From Methylococcaceae bacterium TMED69 (GTDB lineage: Bacteria; Pseudomonadota; Gammaproteobacteria; Ga0077536), in contig NHDW01000006.1 in NCBI GenBank assembly GCA_002170535.1, positions 252,592 through 305,838 of the forward strand: a stretch of 53,247 bases of DNA. The letters run 5' to 3'. The notes under the pieces were generated by a model. It was not told the origin of the DNA. It saw only the letters and a program-made list of their open reading frames with translations, and searched no databases. Shown here one piece after another: positions 31,859 to 40,158 of this stretch. A program made the position numbers and the translations under genes. Every line of letters starts with the position of its first letter. Position 1 is the first letter of the stretch.

Positions 31859-33064
31859 CTAATTGTTGGGATCAATAAAGTCTTCTTCGTCTATTGCCAT
31901 GGCAATCTGCCTAATCTCCTCATAGCTTTCCGCGTCGATGTCTTGATCTTTGCTTGTTCCCATTATATCAGCATGGGCCGCATTAAAAACTAGGTTGACA
32001 TAAGGTCCATATTGTGGGCTATCCCAAACTTCTCCGAAGTCTGCTTTATAAAACTTTTTCTCTTCGAGCAGCTCGCCAGTTTTTGAATCAGATACCGTTA
32101 ACGTCTTCCATGCCCCTGTTCCTTCAATTAGAATATTTTTTCCTTCCCATAGGACCGGTCCGTTCTCTTTTGAGAAACGTCTAAGCACATCAAAAGCTTG
32201 TTCGTGTTCAACGATACCTTTTCCAAAATGTATTTCGAAAAGACAGGTTCTAAAAGGGGGAGAAACCTTGTTTTTTATTGTTTTCGCCGAAACATTAATC
32301 CCAATAATCTGCCCTTTTTTGTCTTTGATCTGTTGTCCCGCTCCCAACTTGATTCGTACAGATGAGTGAAAAGGGATTGCCTTACCCCCGGGTGTAGTAG
32401 TAGGATCGCCATACATAACTCCAACTTTAGTTCTAATTTGATTTAAACAGATGAATAGAACATTTTCGTTCGCGATGACACCCGTAATCTTTCTCATTCC
32501 TTTAGATATGACCCTCGCGTTTAAACCAATAGTTTCTTTATCATAATCTCCAATTAATTCTGCTTTTGGAGACGTAGCCGCTACAGAATCCCAGATAATA
32601 GTTATCGGGACGTCTTTCTGTAAAGCCTTTGCCTTTAAAATTGTTTTTTCCGCAATAGACAAAACCTCTTCAGTACAATGAGTGTCGACATAAACAAACC
32701 TTTTAGTAATGTCGACCCCAAGCAAGCCTAGATTTTCAACCGATGTTGCATTCTCTGTATCGATATACACAACAATTCCTCCCATTTCCTGGGTAGATCT
32801 TGCAATCTGAATTGCGATGTGTGATTTACCAATTGAAGGTGGGCCAAAAATCTCTACAATTCTACCTTCTGGAAGTCCTCCGTCGGATCTTCCTGCGACT
32901 ATGTAATCTAACTGTTTTGATCCTGTCTTGATCCATCGGTTAACGTGAGTTGGGGAATCGTCAACGGCCAAATTATATGCAACCCGAGCGCCGTGATCCT
33001 TGTTTAGAGACTTTATTAGATCTGCCGTAAAATCATCATTATTTGCTTTTTTCTTCCTTGCCAT
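31859..33064 (-). CDS. RecA/UvsX-type recombinase
   Basis: This 401-residue protein is the strand-exchange recombinase. Walker A is GPPSIGKS (74-81), TIIWDSVAA is Walker B, and FICLNQIRTKVGVMYGDPTTTPGGKAI contains loop L1/L2-like segments of RecA. The C-terminus is acidic. In T4-like phages the homologue drives recombination-dependent replication with SSB and helicase, all of which are nearby. It has its own leader downstream of the strong terminator that ends the SSB transcript. Confidence 0.93.
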   Translation of the reverse strand: MARKKKANNDDFTADLIKSLNKDHGARVAYNLAVDDSPTHVNRWIKTGSKQLDYIVAGRSDGGLPEGRIVEIFGPPSIGKSHIAIQIARSTQEMGGIVVYIDTENATSVENLGLLGVDITKRFVYVDTHCTEEVLSIAEKTILKAKALQKDVPITIIWDSVAATSPKAELIGDYDKETIGLNARVISKGMRKITGVIANENVLFICLNQIRTKVGVMYGDPTTTPGGKAIPFHSSVRIKLGAGQQIKDKKGQIIGINVSAKTIKNKVSPPFRTCLFEIHFGKGIVEHEQAFDVLRRFSKENGPVLWEGKNILIEGTGAWKTLTVSDSKTGELLEEKKFYKADFGEVWDSPQYGPYVNLVFNAAHADIMGTSKDQDIDAESYEEIRQIAMAIDEEDFIDPNN

Positions 33065-33121
33065 TGTTCCCTCTTTTGGATAATATTCAAGTATAAATTA
33101 CAACAACTAGTTGGTATTTAC

Positions 33122-33150
33122 AAAAAAAATGGGAGCGAATTTTCGCTCCC
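33122..33150 (-). terminator. Strong Rho-independent terminator after SSB gene
   Basis: On the minus strand the GC-rich stem GGGAGCGAA / TTCGCTCCC (33150-33142 and 33139-33131) is followed by eight T (33129-33122). It lies 30 bases after the SSB stop and insulates SSB from recA. Confidence 0.9.
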
Positions 33151-33179
33151 ACCAAACAACTAGTTTTCATTGTTTTATT

Positions 33180-34004
33180 TTAAAAGCCCATATCGTCTTC
33201 AAGATCTGCAAATGCGTCATCAATATCGTCGAATGATTTTTCTGTTGTGCCCGACTTCTTCTTTGATTGTTGCACTGGAGTAGATTTTGTGGGTTTTGAT
33301 ACTCGCGAATTTTCGAATGTGGAATTATTTCCGTTTGTCGATTCCTCGTCTGCATCACCGGTGAGCCAATTATTAACAATGGTTTCAAGCTGTTCGTAAC
33401 TTTTAAGAGTATAAAGATCGTCCAAATCCGGAATATTGCTAGTCCACTCATTGATCTGGGCTTTTGTGCCTAGAGCGGTTGTTTTTGGACGCGGCATGAC
33501 TTCTGTCATTGCATACATCTTGCCAGGAGGCTTTGAGCAAGTAACCTTTACATCGTGACCCTCGTATACATCAGTAATGTCTCCGTAATCTGGGTCTAGC
33601 ATAATGTTCAAAAGAGACTGATATACTGTCTTTCCAAACGCCCAAAGTTTAACACCTTCGCTTTCCTCACCTCGAACAACAACTGCTGCATATGTTCTCA
33701 TCTTGGGATATAGCTTTTTAGCCATTTCGTAAGATTCTTTAGTTCCCTCGTCCTTAAGCTTTTGAATGAGCTCATTAATAGGATCCGGCTTTCCAAATTG
33801 GTAAGGAGCCAAAAGGCCTGGATTGTTTCCAATGTTATAATAGAACCAACGTTCCTTAAACGGATTTCCGTCGTTGTCAGTAAAACCAAGAATACGAACA
33901 GATACAGTTTCTCCCTCGGGAGGTCGCCACATCGCTCGTCGCTTAGAGTTATTTCCAGAAAGCTGGTTTAGCTTTTTACGAATTGCATCAAAATCAATAG
34001 CCAT
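33180..34004 (-). CDS. Single-stranded DNA-binding protein (gp32-like)
   Basis: This 274-residue protein has an OB-like core (MWRPPEGETVSVRILGF...FKERWFYYN) and an acidic C-terminal tail ending FDDIDDAFADLEDDMGF, the protein-interaction tail typical of SSBs. The core resembles T4 gp32 in layout, but the gp32 zinc ligands are not present (a single Cys in VTCSKPPGK). It binds ssDNA at forks and recombination intermediates. It has its own promoter, a leader hairpin and a strong terminator, consistent with high-level, independent expression. Confidence 0.88.
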   Translation of the reverse strand: MAIDFDAIRKKLNQLSGNNSKRRAMWRPPEGETVSVRILGFTDNDGNPFKERWFYYNIGNNPGLLAPYQFGKPDPINELIQKLKDEGTKESYEMAKKLYPKMRTYAAVVVRGEESEGVKLWAFGKTVYQSLLNIMLDPDYGDITDVYEGHDVKVTCSKPPGKMYAMTEVMPRPKTTALGTKAQINEWTSNIPDLDDLYTLKSYEQLETIVNNWLTGDADEESTNGNNSTFENSRVSKPTKSTPVQQSKKKSGTTEKSFDDIDDAFADLEDDMGF

Positions 34005-34050
34005 TTTTTATTCTCCTAAATGTTTAAATTTTTAATTGTTTTGTTTGCTT

Positions 34051-34064
34051 GTTACCGAAGTAAC
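34051..34064 (-). promoter_or_regulatory. C(UUCG)G tetraloop hairpin in the SSB leader
   Basis: The minus strand reads GTTAC-TTCG-GTAAC, a 5-bp stem closed by the unusually stable C(UUCG)G tetraloop, positioned just after the predicted transcription start and about 50 bases before the SSB ATG. It could protect the mRNA 5' end or be bound by a regulator such as SSB itself. Confidence 0.5.
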
Positions 34065-34070
34065 ATTAAT

Positions 34071-34099
34071 ATTATACTAGTTTTTATTAAAATTTATAA
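34071..34099 (-). promoter_or_regulatory. Promoter of the SSB gene (TTATAA-N17-TATAAT)
   Basis: TTATAA (34099-34094), a 17-base spacer and TATAAT (34076-34071) on the minus strand. The start point would be near 34064, at the base of the UUCG hairpin. Confidence 0.6.
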
Positions 34100-34101
34100 A
34101 T

Positions 34102-34518
34102 TTATTTTTTTCTTTTGGTTCTTTTTTTTCTTGTTTTTTTATTCTTTGGATTCTCTGGATCATATGGTGCCGGCATGCCCTTGCCACCATCCGGGCCAGT
34201 TCCTAAAGGTGTTTGCGGTCCTCCCAGCCCGACAGAAGCCACAGCGTTCATTTCATCTAACTCACAAACAGGGTGCGACCAGCTAGATTCAGGCTTTGCA
34301 GGACCACTGTTAAACCAACTTCCTGTGACGCTAGCTTCTTCCTTGCTTCTGTACTTTTCGTTTGATTCGTCAGGTTCTAAAAGCAGGTCTTCTTCCTCTT
34401 CATCACCTTCATCCGTTGCACAACTGCCCATGGTGCAACCTGTTTCCGAGTCTAGCTGTTCTAAAATTAAAATTCTTATAAGATGACGCAAATTAGATTC
34501 TGAAATTATTTTTGACAT
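34102..34518 (-). CDS. Protein with LxE-type N-terminal motif and basic tail
   Basis: This 138-residue protein starts MSKIISESNLRHLIRILILEQ, with the shared basic/amphipathic leader and an I-L-E site at residues 18-20. The middle is acidic (EEEEDLLLEPDE) and the last 20 residues are almost all Lys, Arg and Thr. A Gly/Pro-rich segment lies between. It looks like a DNA-binding packaged protein, but it sits in the replication block, far from the 0-10 kb group. GGAG precedes the ATG. No family recognised. Confidence 0.7.
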   Translation of the reverse strand: MSKIISESNLRHLIRILILEQLDSETGCTMGSCATDEGDEEEEDLLLEPDESNEKYRSKEEASVTGSWFNSGPAKPESSWSHPVCELDEMNAVASVGLGGPQTPLGTGPDGGKGMPAPYDPENPKNKKTRKKRTKRKK

Positions 34519-34570
34519 TGAGGGTCTCCAAAGTATATTCTTATCTAATTATTCAGTAAAAACAAAAACT

Positions 34571-35104
34571 CTAAACAATCATTGTTCTTGCTGCCATCAA
34601 AATTCTACCTAAGTGATTTAAGGGCTTACTAATCTGCACGCTTTGAATTGCGCTGTATTCCTCTTCTGTGAGCTTGACCCCAAAATTGCTTAAAATTTGA
34701 AAAGTAAATTGTGTTGGAGCATACTCGTACAATTCCTGATTTTTCTTAAAGTGCATTCCTAGTTTTTCATAGTGCCAATCGGAATCTTGCTGCAGAAACA
34801 GTTCATTAGAAACCGTTCCGATTCTACCTAAATCATGAAGTAGAGCTACTTTAAAAAGTGATTTTAGTTCGCATTGTTTTCCCGTTGCGGCATTTAGTTT
34901 TCTCATCATTGAAAGCACTTCTAGCGATAGCTCAACTAAACCACCATTCTTGCAACCGTATTCATCTTTCTGCGCATTTGCTGGCGCGACGGCAACCCTC
35001 TCACCAAGCTGCTCAAAGAGCGCGCTAAGATTTGAATCCTCGAATCTTTCAATGATGTCAATGTATGTTTGGTAGTTTTCTTTAATTTTTTCGAAATCAG
35101 ACAT
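34571..35104 (-). CDS. HD-domain protein
   Basis: This 177-residue helical protein has KVALLHDLGRIGTVSN, the core H-D pair of HD phosphohydrolases, with a preceding helix rich in Leu. Other HD metal ligands are not obvious (SDWHYEKLGMHF may supply His). It could be a phosphatase acting on nucleotides or a signalling molecule, or a degenerate member. Its translation start lies in an inverted repeat (35110-35154). Confidence 0.65.
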   Translation of the reverse strand: MSDFEKIKENYQTYIDIIERFEDSNLSALFEQLGERVAVAPANAQKDEYGCKNGGLVELSLEVLSMMRKLNAATGKQCELKSLFKVALLHDLGRIGTVSNELFLQQDSDWHYEKLGMHFKKNQELYEYAPTQFTFQILSNFGVKLTEEEYSAIQSVQISKPLNHLGRILMAARTMIV

Positions 35105-35109
35105 ATTTT

Positions 35110-35154
35110 CTTCCTTTTGCAGATTATATTTTTATTATACTGGCCAAAAGGAAG
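35110..35154 (-). promoter_or_regulatory. Inverted repeat enclosing the SD of the HD gene
   Basis: A perfect 10-bp inverted repeat, CTTCCTTTTG and CAAAAGGAAG, with a 25-base loop. The second arm contains the AAGGAAG ribosome binding site five to six bases before the ATG at 35104. In a read-through transcript the site would be paired; a transcript from the internal promoter would lack the first arm. Confidence 0.5.
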
Positions 35155-35162
35155 TTTTATAA
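35134..35162 (-). promoter_or_regulatory. Promoter of the HD gene (TTATAA-N17-TATAAT)
   Basis: TTATAA (35162-35157), 17 bases and TATAAT (35139-35134) on the minus strand, in the gap before the HD gene. It matches the SSB and hydroxymethylase promoters in both hexamers and spacing. Confidence 0.6.
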
Positions 35163-35164
35163 AA

Positions 35165-35731
35165 CTATTCGTTCCAAGTTGAGCTGCGCCCTGATTTTGA
35201 AAAATAAACTAAAATTTGACTGCCGGCGACTTCAACCTCTAAATTTCTATTAAGAGCTGATTTGTTTACTTTTGCGGCTGCGCCAGAAACTACTGATGCT
35301 ATGCATAGATTTTTTATCCAAAAACAACACATTCTTTTTGACTTATTGGGCAGAGGCCGGCCCTTGCTATCTAGTATTCCATTTGCCCAAAGAGCACCGC
35401 ATTCTACTAGCACTCCGGTATTTGTCCCTTGGGGATTACTAACCAATCTAGATGATTGAAATATCTTTGACGGATTCTCTGACGAAATAAACTGAGAAAT
35501 TATTACCGATAAATCTTTAATACATGCTTTTGCACCAGTGCCTGAGCCTGAATGTGTGATTCCAAATGTTCCTAATATTTTGGCGGCGCCATCAATTTTT
35601 TCAGCCGCCGAAATATATTCTTTATCCTCATCGGAGTATCTTATTCCTCTAAAAATAGAAACCGGAGATAAATCAGCTCTAGGTAAGGACTCTGATTCTT
35701 CTTTTAATATGTGTTGCCATAATGATTTCAT
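35165..35731 (-). CDS. Hypothetical protein with N-terminal ILKE motif
   Basis: This 188-residue protein begins MKSLWQHILKEESESLPRA with an L-K-E site at residues 9-11, a possible member of the LxE group. The centre (about 45-130: EKIDGAAKILGTFGITHSGSGTGAKAC...) is Gly/Ser-rich and the C-terminus is beta-like. It has four to five Cys. GGAG precedes the ATG, which follows directly on the polymerase-like gene's stop. Function unknown. Confidence 0.65.
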   Translation of the reverse strand: MKSLWQHILKEESESLPRADLSPVSIFRGIRYSDEDKEYISAAEKIDGAAKILGTFGITHSGSGTGAKACIKDLSVIISQFISSENPSKIFQSSRLVSNPQGTNTGVLVECGALWANGILDSKGRPLPNKSKRMCCFWIKNLCIASVVSGAAAKVNKSALNRNLEVEVAGSQILVYFSKSGRSSTWNE

Positions 35732-36778
35732 TTATAACTCCGAAACAGTGATGGGTAATTTTATGTCGTCAGTAATTTTTAACATTTTTGGAACATTACT
35801 GCTACCACTAATTATGAGGCCATCATGAATAACCCAGTGAGGAATTATGTCTTTATTTTCTTTCACTAGGTTTGAAAACCCTAGAAGCGCTGCATCTACG
35901 GCTGTGCTTTGTAACCACAGAGCCAAAAGTTTTCTTCCATAAACATCTTTTACATATAATGGTCTTCCAAAATAGTTTTCTATCCAACCATCGGATACGT
36001 CTGACTCGAGCTGAGAAACCCATTCGTCTAGCGCGAAGAGCTTTGATATTTCAGGCACTACCCTACTTCCGTACATGCTTGAAATTATTGACACCTTTAT
36101 GTAAGTTCTATCTCCGTCTATCTTTAGCTCTTTTGCAGCCCAATCATATAGATCGCCATCTACGGTTTTTCCAATTAGCGCCAGTAAAAGCCTAGGCTCC
36201 ATAGAAGAAAAATCTATTGATTTTCCTTTTGTTATGTTTCGATGTTCTGATTTCATTGTCAGTACATTTGGACCAGACTTAACAACAAGCCGGCCAGTTT
36301 TTGTTCCTGCTCTATCGTATCTTATAACAGGAAATTCACCGTTTTGTGGTGTTAAATCCGGGTAGCTAACATTATTCATTCTTAATGAATTATATTTTAT
36401 TGGGTTAACTTTTGCTGGTTTTAGACAGTGTAAAAAATCTTGAGTTTTTTTATAAACTGGAAGGTATCTGTGTGATTCAATTTTCTTGTAAAACTCATAT
36501 ACACTAGGAATTATTTTCTTTAATCTATGCCTATAATTTGCTCCGATTAATCCGTAATAATATGGATTTGATAACCCCAATATTGAAGCCATTTTTTTGT
36601 ATTTTTCTTCTATCAAAACAGGAGCCTGAAAATCAAACATCTTCATTAGTGGAAAAATAGAATATTTGTGATCGCCAAAAACTAGATCGTCCGATTCTAT
36701 ATTTTTCCACTGAAACTTTTGGCCATCGAAAGCCAAACTGTTTTCTGAACCCAGGTATTTTCCATCAACAACAAACAT
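35732..36778 (-). CDS. Miniature family-A DNA polymerase-like protein
   Basis: The 348 residues contain the palm and fingers motifs of Pol I-type polymerases: YDRAGTKTGRL (154-164), motif A DFSSMEPRLLLAL (Asp189), motif B R224-x3-K228-x7-Y236-G237, LQSTAVDAA (289-297) and motif C as HDG (318-320) instead of HDE. There is no 3'-5' or 5'-3' nuclease domain and the thumb is very short. Full Pol I cores are about 600 residues, so this is strongly reduced. It may be a gap-filling or repair polymerase, or non-catalytic. A full-size DnaE polymerase is also encoded. Confidence 0.8.
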   Translation of the reverse strand: MFVVDGKYLGSENSLAFDGQKFQWKNIESDDLVFGDHKYSIFPLMKMFDFQAPVLIEEKYKKMASILGLSNPYYYGLIGANYRHRLKKIIPSVYEFYKKIESHRYLPVYKKTQDFLHCLKPAKVNPIKYNSLRMNNVSYPDLTPQNGEFPVIRYDRAGTKTGRLVVKSGPNVLTMKSEHRNITKGKSIDFSSMEPRLLLALIGKTVDGDLYDWAAKELKIDGDRTYIKVSIISSMYGSRVVPEISKLFALDEWVSQLESDVSDGWIENYFGRPLYVKDVYGRKLLALWLQSTAVDAALLGFSNLVKENKDIIPHWVIHDGLIISGSSNVPKMLKITDDIKLPITVSEL

Positions 36779-36814
36779 ATTAATAATATAAACGTTTCCG
36801 GAAAAATTTACAGA

Positions 36815-39800
36815 CTATTTTAGTGGGAAGCTTTCTCCAAGAGCGTCTGCCATGGCATCGGATGCTTTTACTGCTTTCGTTAAGTTTTCTACTAATGAGT
36901 TGAATTGTCCCGCTTTATTTAGAGGAACCATTTCAAAATCTGTTTTAAAATCTGACGGTGTTAATTTGTGCGAAACACTGTTAACAATGTATACATCGTC
37001 TGCCGTTGTACCGGTTTGGAAATCTACAAAAAACTGCTGGCCAAAATTTAACATAGGACAACCAAAGCTGGACATAGATAACTTTGTAGGAAAAACTCTA
37101 AGCGGTAAGCCGTCGTCCATAGAGGCAGGCGGGCTGTCTCCAGATCTTTTCTGCTGACGCTTCATGTGGATGATTTGCATTTGTGGATTTGAATTTGTAG
37201 AAAGAGAAGCATTTAGAATTGCAGAATATTCTGTTCCAAATTTGACTGTTGGCATAAATTTTGTAAACATATATCTCAAACCCGCGGGACCGCCGGCGAT
37301 TCTAAAATAACTTTTACCCCAATCTGCATTAATGTCATCGTCGTCTGAAGTTCCTCTTGCCGCGTCAACTGGAATTTGTTCTACGATTTTTAGTCCTTCA
37401 AGTATTTTTAATTGTTGCTGGAACAGACCTTGATAATTTGAACCGGTGTCTTTTTGAGAATCTCCTGTTGTGTCATCTATTGTTTTGCTAGCGCCGTGAA
37501 GTTCTTTATTTATAATTCCAAAAGAATGATTTTTTATTGAGTTCCACATCTCTGCAAACCCAGCATAAGAAGTAGCATTCTTGTCAAAAAAATGAATTCT
37601 ACAAATTGTTTTTCTAGGATCTTTTTTAGATGGAACAGATTCAATATAAATTGATAGAGATGGTTTTTTAAACCTCGCCGCTGCAGCTGGATCTCTATAT
37701 GCTGCTTTTAATGCTGCCTCTTTTAGCTTTGGAAGTTTTAGCTTCATCTGTTTTTTAGCTTTTTCATTCTTGATTTTGCTAGCCAAAAGTACTGCCTTTC
37801 CGTTTTTTTCGTCTCTTGTAAATATGTCGCCAAACCCAAAAGCATCAGCGGCGCCATTTGCAAAAAAGTTTCGGTTCATAAAACCAATAAATTGACCAAC
37901 TGTAAAAGTTGGAGACTCTTGCATTTTTTCTAGAATTGCCTTTTTGAAATAACCTAACTCTATGGGAAAAGAACCGGTATCATTGTCCCTAGCAAATGAG
38001 GCATATTCGTTTAAGGGATAAAAAATCATTTGAACTTCTGTAAATTTGCCAGTTGCTGCGATGGGTCCACCTATAAAATTTGTGGCTATTTTTGCAAAAG
38101 ACACATGCTTAACATTAGGCGGGGTCCTATCCCTCTCTACGTTTATGTAAGGAGAAGATTTGCAGTTCTTTAAAAAAGGATCGTTTCCATCTGCGATGAC
38201 TGTTAGCTGAGCAGCTGTTGCTTTTTTAACAGCGTCCTTATAACTTTGAAGGCCACCAGACCCGCCTTGTCCGTTGACAGCTGTAGTTAGGGCATCTCCT
38301 AACTCTTTCATTACGCCACCATCTTTCTTTCCCTGTGCCGCAATCTTTGATATAGCTTCTTTTAATTTTTTTAGGTCCTCTGCATTCAGAGCTAAAATAG
38401 ACGAAACAGAGTTCGCTTTTCCTAATACGTCTCCGCCGTCAACGATTTCTGCTAAAGATCCAAAACCCATGCTTTTCATTTTTCTTCTCATATCTCCTAC
38501 TGCTCTAACAGCGTCTCTTAGAGAATCCATGGCATTTTCGACTTCTGAATCCGTTATTAAGGAATAAGATGTATCTCTTGATCCTTTTGAATAAAGTTTT
38601 AAAGTAACTTTTACCTCTCCGTTTGGATCAAAAGAATAAGAGCTGTTCATGACACCAAATTTTTCTTTTGATCGCATTGCGTTAAGTAAAACTCCATATG
38701 GAGAATTTTCATCCGGATGAGACCAACCATATTCAACCTGAATATCAACATCTATTAGTCCCCCTGGAGTAACAAGCTGAGATATTTCGTGCAATCTTGA
38801 ACGATCATGGAGAATAAATTGGCAATCTGCTGTTTTTGTCGACAGCGTTCCGGTTGATGGCATAACCTTAATATTGAATGATTGCAGAGTCATAAAAGGT
38901 CTAAATTTATCTATAACGCTAGTTGCCCTAACCAAAGATCCTGCCTCAGTTGTTCCTGGAGGCCCTATGTCATAATAAGGTTCATCACCGTTATTAAGGG
39001 TCTGTGGAGCCGTAAATAATTCCATTCCTGCAACGGTTTTTTCTAACATTTCCTCCTGTGTTCCAAACAGGGTAGGAGGAGATTCATCCATGGGTTTACC
39101 GTTCATCCACTCAACCCATTCTGAATCAACTTTTGAATTACCGTTTAAAAACCTAAAGAGACTTATTCCGTCTCCGATGTTTCCTTCTGAGTCTACAGAT
39201 GGTTGGTTTGAAATTAATTGTACATCTAAATAAGGAACGCATCTACTAATTTCAATAGTTGGCAAGGCAGACATAAAAACAGCAACTGCGCCGCTGTAAC
39301 GGTTTGCAAAGTTTAATGCTGCAGAATGAAATTGCACTACTCCCAAGCTAGGCTGGAATTTTGAAGGTGCTTTTGTATTTTGATTAAGGACTGCTGCTGT
39401 ATGCTGAGGCAGCAAATCAGTAATTGAAAAATCGGTACATACAAATTTATTTGATGGATCTTTTTCGTGTGTTACTGTGAAAAGCCTATCACCGGTTCCC
39501 GAACCTCCCTCTATAGCTGCTTTTATAGCTGTGTCGGCGGCGGCGCCAGCAAGAAACTCCGATACTATGTCATTGAATTCTGATATCAGTGTTCCACCAT
39601 CGGTTAGTCCGTTGAGGCCGTTTGCTAAAAATGAAACTGGGTCTGTGGCGTCTGTTGCTGCGTTTTGAATAATGTCAGCGGATGCAGATGCCTGCATTGT
39701 GGTTGTTCCCCTTATTGGATCGGTAGTTGGCTCATATGTTGCAGCAGAAAAACCTAGAAGTTTTGCCATAAATTCGCTTGAAGACACAATGCCATAATAT

Positions 39801-39868
39801 CTTCCTAATTGTGCTATTGCTTCTTCCAACTTTGTAGCTGTTGGTGCGTTTGAGTCGATGGCTGTCAT
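36815..39868 (-). CDS. Large baseplate hub-type structural protein
   Basis: This 1017-residue protein has a helical N-terminus, then beta-rich regions: LQSFNIKVMPSTGTLSTKTADCQFILHD...VDIQVEYGWSHPD and a C-terminal YIVNSVSHKLTPSDFKTDFEMVP, which resembles the end of gp27/late-control-D type hub proteins. The middle (about 480-620) is Ala/Lys-rich and helical. It is the last of a structural run (tube-cap-like, LysM/gp53-like, this gene) with a 4-base overlap (ATGA). Role as baseplate hub is inferred from these segments and position. Confidence 0.65.
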   Translation of the reverse strand: MTAIDSNAPTATKLEEAIAQLGRYYGIVSSSEFMAKLLGFSAATYEPTTDPIRGTTTMQASASADIIQNAATDATDPVSFLANGLNGLTDGGTLISEFNDIVSEFLAGAAADTAIKAAIEGGSGTGDRLFTVTHEKDPSNKFVCTDFSITDLLPQHTAAVLNQNTKAPSKFQPSLGVVQFHSAALNFANRYSGAVAVFMSALPTIEISRCVPYLDVQLISNQPSVDSEGNIGDGISLFRFLNGNSKVDSEWVEWMNGKPMDESPPTLFGTQEEMLEKTVAGMELFTAPQTLNNGDEPYYDIGPPGTTEAGSLVRATSVIDKFRPFMTLQSFNIKVMPSTGTLSTKTADCQFILHDRSRLHEISQLVTPGGLIDVDIQVEYGWSHPDENSPYGVLLNAMRSKEKFGVMNSSYSFDPNGEVKVTLKLYSKGSRDTSYSLITDSEVENAMDSLRDAVRAVGDMRRKMKSMGFGSLAEIVDGGDVLGKANSVSSILALNAEDLKKLKEAISKIAAQGKKDGGVMKELGDALTTAVNGQGGSGGLQSYKDAVKKATAAQLTVIADGNDPFLKNCKSSPYINVERDRTPPNVKHVSFAKIATNFIGGPIAATGKFTEVQMIFYPLNEYASFARDNDTGSFPIELGYFKKAILEKMQESPTFTVGQFIGFMNRNFFANGAADAFGFGDIFTRDEKNGKAVLLASKIKNEKAKKQMKLKLPKLKEAALKAAYRDPAAAARFKKPSLSIYIESVPSKKDPRKTICRIHFFDKNATSYAGFAEMWNSIKNHSFGIINKELHGASKTIDDTTGDSQKDTGSNYQGLFQQQLKILEGLKIVEQIPVDAARGTSDDDDINADWGKSYFRIAGGPAGLRYMFTKFMPTVKFGTEYSAILNASLSTNSNPQMQIIHMKRQQKRSGDSPPASMDDGLPLRVFPTKLSMSSFGCPMLNFGQQFFVDFQTGTTADDVYIVNSVSHKLTPSDFKTDFEMVPLNKAGQFNSLVENLTKAVKASDAMADALGESFPLK

Positions 39869-40158
39869 CCGAAATAAACCTCAAGATCTTTTATGTTTAC
39901 TGGGAGCGTTAACAGTGTACCCGGTGGGACCTGCATGCTCCAACCGATTCCGGAAAGAGCTGCAATGATCCACCAAAGTGCCCCATCGCCAAAAAACCTA
40001 CCGGCAATAATATCTAGTCTTTCGCCTTCTTTTACTGTGTATGACCGCGTTTTAAATAATCCATTTTCAGCGGCAATTCTTACTTTAGGAATTGTTCTAG
40101 AAGTACCTAAAGCATTTCCACCCTTGATTAAGCGGTTGTTACTATATCTTTTTGCCAT
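39865..40158 (-). CDS. LysM-containing baseplate wedge protein (gp53-like)
   Basis: This 97-residue protein has a single LysM-like domain: YTVKEGERLDIIAGRFFGDGALWWIIAALSG...PPGTLLTLP. LysM with WWII followed by a PPGT-type turn is typical of small phage baseplate proteins such as T4 gp53 and P2 gpX. The basic N-terminal arm is about 35 residues. It sits between the tube-cap-like and hub genes with one- and four-base overlaps. Confidence 0.85.
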   Translation of the reverse strand: MAKRYSNNRLIKGGNALGTSRTIPKVRIAAENGLFKTRSYTVKEGERLDIIAGRFFGDGALWWIIAALSGIGWSMQVPPGTLLTLPVNIKDLEVYFG

